Origin: an uncultured Eubacteriales bacterium
Lineage (GTDB): Bacteria; Bacillota; Clostridia; Oscillospirales; Acutalibacteraceae
Reading direction: 5' to 3'
Length of the DNA: 5,586 nt
Assembly: GCA_900319255.1 (NCBI GenBank)
Contig: ONNU01000362.1
Span: 1-5,586 of the forward strand
The position numbers and the translations under genes were made by a program. Positions 1 to 5,356 of the stretch are shown piece after piece (the stretch's first letter is position 1; each line of letters begins with the position of its first letter). The notes under the pieces are model-generated. The model was given only the letters and a program-made list of their open reading frames with translations, was not told where the DNA came from and did not search any database.

Positions 1-3
1 CAA

Positions 4-86
4 GGGGACGCCCTCAGCTCTGCATAAGTTCCGCCAACCAATCGCCTGCGGCTCTTGGGGCGTCACTTATTTCCCAGGGCGTCCCC
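4..86. other. Long nested hairpin, candidate structured RNA
   Basis: Three nested pairings and a small apical one can be read directly. The outer 11-bp perfect stem joins 4-14 (GGGGACGCCCT) with 76-86 (AGGGCGTCCCC). A 6-bp middle stem joins 24-29 (ATAAGT) with 65-70 (ACTTAT). An inner stem joins 32-37 with 55-62, with a two-base bulge at 59-60. A 3-bp apical stem pairs 44-46 with 50-52. The pairings are compatible with each other, so one continuous rod with internal loops can form. The strand cannot be decided from symmetry. If transcribed, minus is more likely, because upstream minus-strand transcription would run into it. I recognise no known RNA family. Confidence 0.45.
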
Positions 87-88
87 TC

Positions 89-119
89 TTCAAAAACAGT
101 CCACTGGACTGTTTTTGAA
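89..119. terminator. 31-base perfect palindrome, probable bidirectional intrinsic terminator
   Basis: Fifteen bases (89-103) are exactly complementary to 105-119 around a single central base at 104. The arms contain CAGTCCA and TGGACTG, flanked by five A's on one side and five T's on the other. Either strand therefore gives a hairpin followed by a short T-tract. On the minus strand it lies about 190 bases beyond the transferase stop codon and would end that transcript. On the plus strand it could end transcription arriving from the left. The T-tract is short and lies inside the stem, so termination strength is uncertain. It also works as one module of the surrounding repeat mosaic. Confidence 0.55.
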
Positions 120-121
120 TT

Positions 122-155
122 CACCCCTTGCGGAGGGATTCTCACGCAAGGAGTG
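122..155. repeat. Inverted repeat module, 7-bp stem extended by a 3-bp outer stem
   Basis: CCTTGCG at 126-132 pairs with CGCAAGG at 145-151 around a 12-base loop. CAC at 122-124 then pairs with GTG at 153-155 across one mismatch (125/152). It begins just after the 31-base palindrome and is followed three bases later by the next hairpin. Confidence 0.6.
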
Positions 156-158
156 TTT

Positions 159-176
159 CGCGCTCTGCGGAGCGCG
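159..176. repeat. Inverted repeat module, 7-bp GC stem with 4-base loop
   Basis: CGCGCTC at 159-165 pairs perfectly with GAGCGCG at 170-176 around the loop TGCG. The very short loop and all-perfect pairing make this a stable hairpin on either strand. No T-tract follows on either side, so it is not a classical terminator. Confidence 0.65.
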
Positions 177-218
177 ACCATGGGGCTCTGGGTCTCGCCT
201 CCCGGCTCGGTCGGTGCT

Positions 219-250
219 TCTGCCTTCGGCAGAGGTGTCCACCGGACACC
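219..250. repeat. Two abutting hairpins, 6-bp and 7-bp stems
   Basis: TCTGCC (219-224) pairs with GGCAGA (228-233) around a three-base loop. The next base begins a second perfect hairpin, with GGTGTCC (234-240) pairing with GGACACC (244-250) around ACC. The two stems touch with no spacer and could stack coaxially. Neither has a T-tract. Confidence 0.65.
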
Positions 251-270
251 CGCACCCCCCTGGACCCCTG

Positions 271-288
271 CAGCCTTTGAAAAGGCTG
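271..288. repeat. Inverted repeat nearest the transferase stop codon, 8-bp stem
   Basis: CAGCCTTT at 271-278 pairs perfectly with AAAGGCTG at 281-288 around two bases, so in practice the loop is four bases with a 7-bp stem. On the minus strand this is the first strong hairpin after the transferase stop codon, 23 bases downstream. A GC-rich run follows rather than T's, so it could stabilise the 3' end of the mRNA but is a poor terminator. Confidence 0.6.
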
Positions 289-311
289 GCGAAACTTTTG
301 CCCCTATATGC

Positions 312-2987
312 TTACAGCAGTTCGTCCAGCTTCAGAATGCCCTCGTACACACGCTTACAGCTATTGGAATCAAAGTATTCATAAAACTCCTCGATCCTGT
401 CTGTATATTCCTCGCTGTTCTTACAATCATTCTCAATATTTTTTATGATCTCTTCGACCGTACTGTCAAGATCATAGCATACCGGACCAAATCCGTTATC
501 CTCATAGCTGAAATAGCCCTTTGTATAGGAATGCTCCCCTGAGAAGAACTGTTCCTTATCGAACTGGGAATAAACTATCGGTTTTTTCAGGAATGCAAAA
601 TCGAAGAATACGCTTGAATAATCTGTAACGAGAAGGGCTGATGTGGTGAATTCCTTCTGGTAATCAACATAGCCGTGATTGATACTGAATACATCGTTAG
701 GCGCAAAATCTATCCACTGCTCACTGTGAATAGGATGCATACACAGAACTCCGGTATAGCCGTGTTCCTTCATGCAATTACAAAGGCGCTTGTCATTGAT
801 AAGGAAATTATAGAATTTGAAGTAATCGGTTTCCCTGAAGCCTTCAAAATAAATGCTTTCTGTCGTTCTGGGGTCATAGCTGCCCTTGATGCTTTTTCTC
901 CATGTGGGGATGATAAGGACTTTCTTTTCAACAGGATTTGTCTTTTGCAGTCTGAGAAGGTTATCATGTCTGGGGAATCCGGTAAGCACAGGCACCTCCG
1001 GACCGTAGCTGTAGCCCGGCTCGGTGAAGGATTTCTGCTCGGGCTTACCCGCAGTTACGATCATCTTCATATTCTTATTGAATTTATTGATCCATTCGGA
1101 GATATCATCCTTGGTGATACCGTGCTGCAGGAACACATAATCGAAGTTATACAGATCGCAGAGGAATTTCCTGTCGCCGCCGAAAGCGTTAATGATATAC
1201 TCACTTCCGCTGGAGGAAATTACCTTATCAGCAAGGAGAGAATATAGTCTGTACTGGGGAGTATTATAAGCGATGACCTTACCTATCTGCTTCATTTTTG
1301 CAAAGTCGGAGCTGTTTTTGTCGATAACAAAATAAGCGTCGACATTTTTCAGCTCCAGAGAGCTTATATATCTGAACATATGCTCGCCGTTATCATTTGC
1401 CTTATCAGTCCTGTCGGAAATAAGCCAGATCTGCTTATCCTTTTTCTTCATCATACTATAAAGGCGGCGGTATTTGATAAGGTAGCCCCTGTTATTCTTT
1501 TTAAGCTGTTCACGGTAGAAGGTCTCATATTTTCTATGGAGTGATTTTGTATAGGGATGGACAGCAAGGCATTTTCCTGACATTTTCAGCAGGAAATCCT
1601 CTTTTGCATAATATCCGCCCCATATCGGCGGGATATGAGCGAATTTGCCCATTGAGGTATAGATCAGACGCTTGTTTTCGCCGTAATGGAAAATAAACTG
1701 GATCTTCTGTTCCTCGCCCTTTTTCAGCGGGATAGCAAGTCTGATGGCACGTCCCTCTTCCGCAGTGCCGAACATTGTTTCAAAATTGAAAGCCGGCGCA
1801 TAGTAATATGTAGGATAATATATCTTGTCCCCCACCTGAGCGTAATAATCATAGCTGTCCCTGTTCAGCCAGCAGTTATCCTTACCCTCGAGATAAAGCA
1901 CGCCGTTCTTTATTTCGGTAAAGAACCAGATTATATTGGTCTTTGCGTTATTCAGGTTCATGGTGGAGATATTATTATACAGAAGATTGCCGTGATCGTA
2001 CACCAGCTCTTTTCTCATATCTCTTCCGTATTTCTTGCCAAGACAGAACATCTTCATATTCATGAACATTTCCTTCTGCTTGATAATAACTCTGTCGTCC
2101 ACCTGCTTGATGATATTTTCGATAAGGCTGCGGTAACGCTCCAGCTCCTCGCCGCTGAGGTGGTCGCTGACCTTCTTTTTCAATCTCCATGACAGGTCAT
2201 ACATTGCCATATACTGAATGAAAAGCTCGATCTTTCCGTATTTCTTCATTGAAAGATCAAACAGCGCCTGATGGAGATGGACAGGGGTATCGAAATAGTA
2301 GCTTTCGCTTTTCAGCTCATTCTGCAGAGCGGAGCTTTCATCCTGACGCTTTCTGTAAAGCTGTACAGCCTCCCTGCAGATACCGATCATACATTTATCG
2401 AGGATGATGGTATTGATAAACTGCGCATCCTCGCCGTATTTCAGCTGAGTAGAGAAGCGAGTATCGCCGATAGCCTCATTTTTAATGAAAGCGCCGGTGA
2501 CATCCATCTGGATAAACTCATATTCATCCCTCAGATCAACTATCTTAGTGACGGTGAATTTATAATCCAGGGTATGGAAGCCGGTCTGCGCATCGAAAAA
2601 CTTCTTACGGCAGCCCACAACATCAAAGCTGTCATAATTATCATCAAAGAAGCCGAGAACCTTTTCAAACGCGTCCTTTTCCCAGCAGTCATCGGAATCG
2701 AGGAAATTGACATATTTACCCTCAGCGTAGGGTATACCGGCATTTCTTGCCGAGCTTACGCCGCCGTTTTCCTTTTTGATATATATGATATTATCCGGAT
2801 ATTTTTCCTTATATCTGAGGCAGATCCTTTCGCTGTCATCGGGGCTGTCGTCATTGACAAGAATTATCTGGATATTATCCTCAAAGCCTATGGTCTGGTT
2901 TATTACGCTGTCCAGTGTTTCTGCAAGATACTGTTCAACATTATAGACCGGAATTATGATCGAAAACTGATATTTATAATCCTTCAC
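312..2987 (-). CDS. Bifunctional GT2 glycosyltransferase / CDP-glycerol glycerophosphotransferase-type protein
   Basis: The 891-residue product probably helps build a teichoic-acid-like or capsular glycopolymer at the inner face of the membrane. Residues about 6-215 are a GT-A fold family 2 glycosyltransferase: FSIIIPVYN at 8-16, the nucleotide-binding VNDD at 44-47, the metal-binding LDSDD at 96-100, and GED at 185-187, where the catalytic base lies in related enzymes. Residues about 340-480 are a linker of unknown fold. Residues about 515-880 match the CDP-glycerol glycerophosphotransferase (TagB/TagF) superfamily: QHG at 621-623, PTWRK at 694-698, HP at 751-752 and TDYSS at 788-792. No signal peptide or membrane helix is evident, so membrane association would be peripheral. 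The start is GTG, chosen because AAGGAGG (2996-3002) lies 8 bases upstream. The gene follows scfB after 97 bases and could be read from that transcript. Acceptor, sugar and polyol phosphate cannot be told from sequence. A domain fusion is certain; actual glycerol specificity is not. Confidence 0.88.
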   Translation of the reverse strand: MKDYKYQFSIIIPVYNVEQYLAETLDSVINQTIGFEDNIQIILVNDDSPDDSERICLRYKEKYPDNIIYIKKENGGVSSARNAGIPYAEGKYVNFLDSDDCWEKDAFEKVLGFFDDNYDSFDVVGCRKKFFDAQTGFHTLDYKFTVTKIVDLRDEYEFIQMDVTGAFIKNEAIGDTRFSTQLKYGEDAQFINTIILDKCMIGICREAVQLYRKRQDESSALQNELKSESYYFDTPVHLHQALFDLSMKKYGKIELFIQYMAMYDLSWRLKKKVSDHLSGEELERYRSLIENIIKQVDDRVIIKQKEMFMNMKMFCLGKKYGRDMRKELVYDHGNLLYNNISTMNLNNAKTNIIWFFTEIKNGVLYLEGKDNCWLNRDSYDYYAQVGDKIYYPTYYYAPAFNFETMFGTAEEGRAIRLAIPLKKGEEQKIQFIFHYGENKRLIYTSMGKFAHIPPIWGGYYAKEDFLLKMSGKCLAVHPYTKSLHRKYETFYREQLKKNNRGYLIKYRRLYSMMKKKDKQIWLISDRTDKANDNGEHMFRYISSLELKNVDAYFVIDKNSSDFAKMKQIGKVIAYNTPQYRLYSLLADKVISSSGSEYIINAFGGDRKFLCDLYNFDYVFLQHGITKDDISEWINKFNKNMKMIVTAGKPEQKSFTEPGYSYGPEVPVLTGFPRHDNLLRLQKTNPVEKKVLIIPTWRKSIKGSYDPRTTESIYFEGFRETDYFKFYNFLINDKRLCNCMKEHGYTGVLCMHPIHSEQWIDFAPNDVFSINHGYVDYQKEFTTSALLVTDYSSVFFDFAFLKKPIVYSQFDKEQFFSGEHSYTKGYFSYEDNGFGPVCYDLDSTVEEIIKNIENDCKNSEEYTDRIEEFYEYFDSNSCKRVYEGILKLDELL

Positions 2988-2995
2988 TTTATCGT

Positions 2996-3002
2996 CCTCC
3001 TT
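2996..3002 (-). promoter_or_regulatory. Strong ribosome binding site of the transferase gene
   Basis: AAGGAGG on the minus strand is followed by 8 bases and then GTG at 2987-2985. This near-perfect anti-16S match fixes the non-ATG start of the large transferase. Confidence 0.8.
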
Positions 3003-3032
3003 ATCTTACACAGCATTAGCCGAACATTTATG

Positions 3033-3058
3033 AAAAGCTCTTTCTGATCAGATCTTTT
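3033..3058. terminator. Weak A/T-flanked hairpin between scfB and the transferase gene
   Basis: AAAAGCTCT at 3033-3041 pairs with AGATCTTTT at 3050-3058 with one mismatch and an 8-base loop. It overlaps the 10-base palindrome TCTGATCAGA at 3043-3052, which gives a competing fold. On the minus strand it starts 29 bases after the scfB stop codon and ends in CTTTT. It could be a leaky terminator or an mRNA-end structure, but the stem is weak and A/T-rich. I found no convincing promoter between it and the transferase, so read-through from scfB is the simplest reading. Confidence 0.3.
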
Positions 3059-3086
3059 ACAACTTGATTGCTTTTTCAGTCCCTCA

Positions 3087-4502
3087 TCAGCAGCAGGTGC
3101 CGAAGCAGTCCTCGCCGTCGCAGGGAACCTCATCTCCTGATTCTGCAAGAGCAGCCTTTATCATGATAGCGCATTCAAGCCTCTTTTTCTCCAGCTCACA
3201 TGAGGTCTTATGGGATTTTCTGATATCCCCCTCATACTGGAAATTATTGGCGTTGCATCCGCCTGAGCAATAGAACTTAGCCCAGCAGTTTTTGCAGTTC
3301 TCCTTACTATAGACATTTGCCCTTGCAAAGTCCTCCTTCATATCGGTATTGAAGGTACCGTCATGGAGATTACCCATTTTGAAAGCTTCATTACCCACAA
3401 ACTGGTGGCAGGGATAAATATCCCCCTGAGGAGTTACCGCAACATATTCATTTCCGCAGCCGCAGCCCCGCAGCCGCTTGATAGCGCAGGGTCCCTGATC
3501 CAGATCTATCATAAAATGGAAGAAATTATAGTGATCGCCTTTTTTGCGGGAATTGATTATAGTCCGGGCAAGGCGTTCATATTCCTCGAAAACTCTGGGA
3601 AGATCCTCATATTTGATACTGTAATCCAGCTTCGGGTCAGATACTACCGGTTCGATAGAAAGCTGGTCAAAGCCCAGATCGCGGAAATGAAGGACATCCT
3701 CGGTAAAGTCAAGATTATGCTTTGTGAACGTACCTCTGATATAATAATCCTTATCGCCTCTTGAAGCGACTAACTTCTGATACTTGGGAACTATCACATC
3801 ATAGCAGCCCTTACCGTTGGGAGTAACTCTCATGCGGTCATTGACTTCCTTGCGTCCGTCAAGAGAAAGCACAGCGTTATTCATTTCCCGGTTGATATAT
3901 TCTATCTTTTCATCATCAAGCAAAAGACCGTTGGTGGTAATAGTAAAGCGGAAATTCTTATTATGCTCCTTTTCGATGCTTCTTGCATATTCCACCGTCT
4001 GCTTTACGACATCAAAATTCATCAGCGGTTCGCCGCCGAAGAAATCCACCTCAAGGTTCTTTCTTGTGCCCGAATTTTCAATAATGAAGTCAATAGCCTT
4101 CTTTGCTGTTTCAAGGGGCATAAGGCAGCGTCCCTGACCGAAATCGCCCTTTGCGGCAAAGCAGTATTCACATCTGAGGTTACAGTCATGGGAAATATTG
4201 ATGCACATTGACTTTACCGGAGCCTTTGTCATCATATCCGCAAACTGCTCATAATCATCCGCTGAATAAAGCAGACCGCCCTCATAAAGCTCATACAATG
4301 CGTCATATGTTTCATCAAGCTCCTGCGCATCATATTTTTCTTTCAGCGGGGCAAGCAGATCATCTGCGGGCTGCTTATCCATTTTTGCATCATCACCGAG
4401 AATGCCGAGAATATCATATGCGGCATCATCAAGAACATGAACAGCGCCGCTGTGGACATCAAGGCAGATATTATATCCGCCCAGCTTATATTTATGGATC
4501 AT
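3087..4502 (-). CDS. scfB: SCIFF maturase, radical SAM/SPASM thioether-forming enzyme
   Basis: This cytoplasmic iron-sulfur enzyme would reductively cleave S-adenosylmethionine and use the resulting radical to join cysteine sulfur to an acceptor carbon in the ScfA peptide, giving a ranthipeptide. Residues about 1-85 fit the PqqD-like leader-recognition domain of SCIFF maturases. The radical SAM core follows, with CNLRCEYC holding the CX3CX2C cluster ligands C107, C111 and C114, and GGEP at 156-159. The SPASM region carries C347/C349, then GX4C ending at C365, then CX2CX5CX3C at C403, C406, C412 and C416, then C435, enough for two auxiliary clusters. C339 and C444 are further candidate ligands. 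The length of 471 is slightly above my expectation of about 450 for the family; the surplus lies in a C-terminal tail ending in FGTCC with four cysteines (461, 466, 470, 471). The ATG start is supported by AGGAG at 4512-4516, 9 bases upstream. It lies 152 bases after scfA, behind a terminator that should lower its expression. Confidence 0.95.
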   Translation of the reverse strand: MIHKYKLGGYNICLDVHSGAVHVLDDAAYDILGILGDDAKMDKQPADDLLAPLKEKYDAQELDETYDALYELYEGGLLYSADDYEQFADMMTKAPVKSMCINISHDCNLRCEYCFAAKGDFGQGRCLMPLETAKKAIDFIIENSGTRKNLEVDFFGGEPLMNFDVVKQTVEYARSIEKEHNKNFRFTITTNGLLLDDEKIEYINREMNNAVLSLDGRKEVNDRMRVTPNGKGCYDVIVPKYQKLVASRGDKDYYIRGTFTKHNLDFTEDVLHFRDLGFDQLSIEPVVSDPKLDYSIKYEDLPRVFEEYERLARTIINSRKKGDHYNFFHFMIDLDQGPCAIKRLRGCGCGNEYVAVTPQGDIYPCHQFVGNEAFKMGNLHDGTFNTDMKEDFARANVYSKENCKNCWAKFYCSGGCNANNFQYEGDIRKSHKTSCELEKKRLECAIMIKAALAESGDEVPCDGEDCFGTCC

Positions 4503-4570
4503 TTTTCCTGTCTCCTGTTTCTATTATTTCCGTAAGCCTGTTTCCGGGCTTATCTGCGCTTTTCAAAAAA

Positions 4571-4611
4571 CAAAGGACGACCCGATGACTCCGCAACGCC
4601 GCCGTCCTTTG
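4571..4611 (-). terminator. Intrinsic terminator between scfA and scfB, probable attenuator
   Basis: Read on the minus strand, a perfect 9-bp stem joins CAAAGGACG (4611-4603) with CGTCCTTTG (4579-4571), enclosing a 23-base GC-rich loop. Six T's follow at once (4570-4565, A's on the plus strand). The plus strand has no T-tract after the stem, so the signal is directional. It begins 43 bases after the scfA stop codon and ends about 68 bases before the scfB start. Partial read-through would give much more precursor mRNA than maturase mRNA, as substrate-enzyme stoichiometry requires. Confidence 0.75.
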
Positions 4612-4654
4612 TAGCCGAAATACCTTCGGGGTACTTCTCCCTTGTTCAAAACAA

Positions 4655-4798
4655 TTACTTCTCACACTTCTGGTTAGCTACTGTGCAGGAAGTCTTGCAA
4701 GCTGACTGACAGGAAGCCTGGCATTCGCCGCAGCCGCCCTTAGCAGCAGACTCCTTCAGATTAGCCTTATTGAGAGTTTTGATATGCTTTGTTGCCAA
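4655..4798 (-). CDS. scfA: SCIFF ranthipeptide precursor
   Basis: This 47-residue peptide is the substrate of the adjacent maturase. The basic leader (KHIKTLNKANLK at residues 4-15) matches the conserved SCIFF leader. The core holds six cysteines, C23, C26, C30, C34, C38 and C45, in CGECQASCQSACKTSCT (residues 23-39) and QKCEK (43-47). This is the six-Cys-in-45 signature. If the Cys-Thr thioether reported for the Clostridium thermocellum homologue CteA (recalled, not checked) is conserved, the equivalent pair by spacing would be C34 and T39. The start is TTG: AAAGGGTG (4805-4812) lies 6 bases upstream, and the resulting MATKHIKTLN fits family N-termini. An in-frame GTG at 4807 would add three residues but falls inside that ribosome binding site. 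The gene has its own likely promoter and is followed by a terminator. The fate of the mature peptide is not known; no peptidase or exporter is adjacent. Confidence 0.95.
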   Translation of the reverse strand: MATKHIKTLNKANLKESAAKGGCGECQASCQSACKTSCTVANQKCEK

Positions 4799-4804
4799 TT
4801 GGAT

Positions 4805-4812
4805 CACCCTTT
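4805..4812 (-). promoter_or_regulatory. Ribosome binding site that selects the TTG start of scfA
   Basis: AAAGGGTG on the minus strand stands 6 bases before TTG (4798-4796). The competing GTG start at 4807-4805 overlaps this site and would have no properly spaced Shine-Dalgarno of its own, so the TTG start is preferred. Confidence 0.7.
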
Positions 4813-4823
4813 CGGTTTAGTTT

Positions 4824-4844
4824 TTACGCAGGGCAAAATACCAT
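4824..4844 (-). CDS. Possible six-residue leader peptide upstream of scfA
   Basis: Within the scfA 5' leader a complete short frame encodes MVFCPA and ends at TAA, 25 bases before the scfA start. Purine-rich AAGGAAGGCAGG lies just upstream of its ATG, with the nearest AGG five bases away, so it has a better-looking initiation region than scfA itself. The frame overlaps a possible GCAGG/CCTGC hairpin (4849-4853 with 4828-4832). Translation here could affect leader folding or feed ribosomes to scfA. Such short frames also arise by chance, and only the combination with a good binding site makes this one worth recording. Confidence 0.3.
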   Translation of the reverse strand: MVFCPA

Positions 4845-4862
4845 CTGTCCTGCCTTCCTTAT

Positions 4863-4891
4863 ATTTTATCATATTTCACGGCATAATTCAA
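4863..4891 (-). promoter_or_regulatory. Sigma-A-like promoter for scfA
   Basis: On the minus strand TTGAAT (4891-4886, four of six to TTGACA) and TAAAAT (4868-4863, five of six to TATAAT) are separated by exactly 17 bases. The -35 box begins at the base right after the stop codon of the upstream membrane-protein gene. Transcription would start near 4856 and give a leader of about 58 bases before scfA. This would let scfA be expressed independently of the membrane-protein gene, although no terminator separates them. Confidence 0.6.
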
Positions 4892-5293
4892 TTATTTTCT
4901 GCGTCTTTTACGTTTCTTTTTCAAATTTACGCCCACAGCCCCGCCGAGTGCGCCTGCCGGAACCATAACAGCAAGTCTCAGAAGCGTTTCCGCCCCCGGC
5001 ACAGCCCCTGCTGCAAGACTCAGCCCGGCAAATACAACAAAAATCGCCCCGCTGCACACAGCGCCGTAAACAATCCCCTTCTGTTTTCTTATCACCCCGC
5101 AGACCACCGCGCCAGCAAAAGCGCCGATACAAAGCGCCGTGATATTGACAGGGAGCAGCATTCCCATCTGCACCGACTGCATCCTGACCGAAACGAACGA
5201 AAACAGAACCATAATTATCAACGCCGCCGCAGTTCCGGCTGCGCCGCCCACACCAACAGCAGCCGCAGCCGCCTTCCTTTCATTCACTGCCAT
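4892..5293 (-). CDS. Small four-helix membrane protein, TIGR04086-like
   Basis: This 133-residue protein is almost wholly hydrophobic, rich in Ala, Gly and Val. Four likely membrane helices lie at about 9-36, 44-68, 73-97 and 101-123, followed by a strongly basic tail (KKKRKRRRK at 125-133) that by the positive-inside rule should be cytoplasmic. An even helix count puts the N-terminus inside as well. Size, topology and position directly upstream of scfA fit the uncharacterised TIGR04086 membrane family of Clostridia, which I recall as a frequent SCIFF neighbour; this was not checked by search. No catalytic motif is visible and no function is assigned. The start at 5293 is chosen because AAAGGGG (5299-5305) sits 5 bases upstream. 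An ATG at 5329 would add twelve residues with a poorer binding site. It ends 93 bases before scfA with no terminator between, so partial co-transcription is likely. Confidence 0.78.
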   Translation of the reverse strand: MAVNERKAAAAAVGVGGAAGTAAALIIMVLFSFVSVRMQSVQMGMLLPVNITALCIGAFAGAVVCGVIRKQKGIVYGAVCSGAIFVVFAGLSLAAGAVPGAETLLRLAVMVPAGALGGAVGVNLKKKRKRRRK

Positions 5294-5310
5294 CACCACC
5301 CCTTTTCTCA

Positions 5311-5316
5311 AGTATA
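5311..5316 (-). promoter_or_regulatory. Possible -10 box for the membrane-protein gene
   Basis: TATACT on the minus strand matches five of six bases of the sigma-A -10 consensus and lies 17 bases before the chosen ATG. It would give a very short leader that still contains the AAAGGGG site. No good -35 hexamer stands at 16-18 bases (the best candidate, CTGTCA, is 20 away), so this is weak. Confidence 0.25.
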
Positions 5317-5356
5317 TTCCATTCCCCACAGAATAATGACAGGGGGTAGTTTTTTG

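Larger units (their letters stand above)
1..311. repeat. GC-rich mosaic of back-to-back inverted repeats downstream of the transferase gene
   Basis: This gene-free stretch is tiled almost end to end by inverted repeats. The arms are 4-14/76-86, 24-29/65-70, 89-103/105-119, 126-132/145-151, 159-165/170-176, 219-224/228-233, 234-240/244-250 and 271-278/281-288. A weaker pairing joins 175-179 and 209-213. Base composition is visibly richer in G and C than the flanking transferase gene. The element ends about 20 bases from the transferase stop codon and may continue past the left edge. I see no conserved protein-coding frame. This architecture resembles short palindromic intergenic repeat elements that are dispersed in some genomes and may act as mRNA 3' structures or be miniature mobile elements. 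That reading is inference, because copy number cannot be seen here. Confidence 0.65.

Noticed and set aside
271..288. Transferase terminator at the nearest hairpin
   Set aside because: The stem is good, but GC-rich sequence rather than a T-tract follows on the minus strand. The palindrome at 89-119 is the better terminator candidate.
55..542. Two overlapping plus-strand open frames through the hairpin region
   Set aside because: Their sequence is dictated by the inverted repeats and the antisense of the transferase C-terminus. They lack ribosome binding sites and any recognisable domain.
675..1247. Plus-strand 190-codon open frame
   Set aside because: It lies wholly antisense to the glycerophosphotransferase domain, whose motifs clearly define the coding strand. 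Similar antisense frames at 1686-2192 and 2271-3047 were rejected for the same reason.
4208..4588. Plus-strand 126-codon open frame over the scfB start and the scfA-scfB gap
   Set aside because: It is antisense to the scfB leader-recognition domain, is rich in His and Arg with no fold, and has no binding site.
4503..4654. Riboswitch in the scfA-scfB gap
   Set aside because: The terminator and a small upstream hairpin are visible, but nothing matches a known riboswitch core.
4805..4807. GTG as the scfA start codon
   Set aside because: It overlaps the Shine-Dalgarno that fits the TTG six bases further on, and the added residues do not match the family N-terminus.
5294..5329. Upstream ATG giving a 145-residue membrane protein
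   Set aside because: The upstream sequence offers only a weak binding site, and the AAAGGGG site would lie inside the gene. The ATG at 5293 is better placed.
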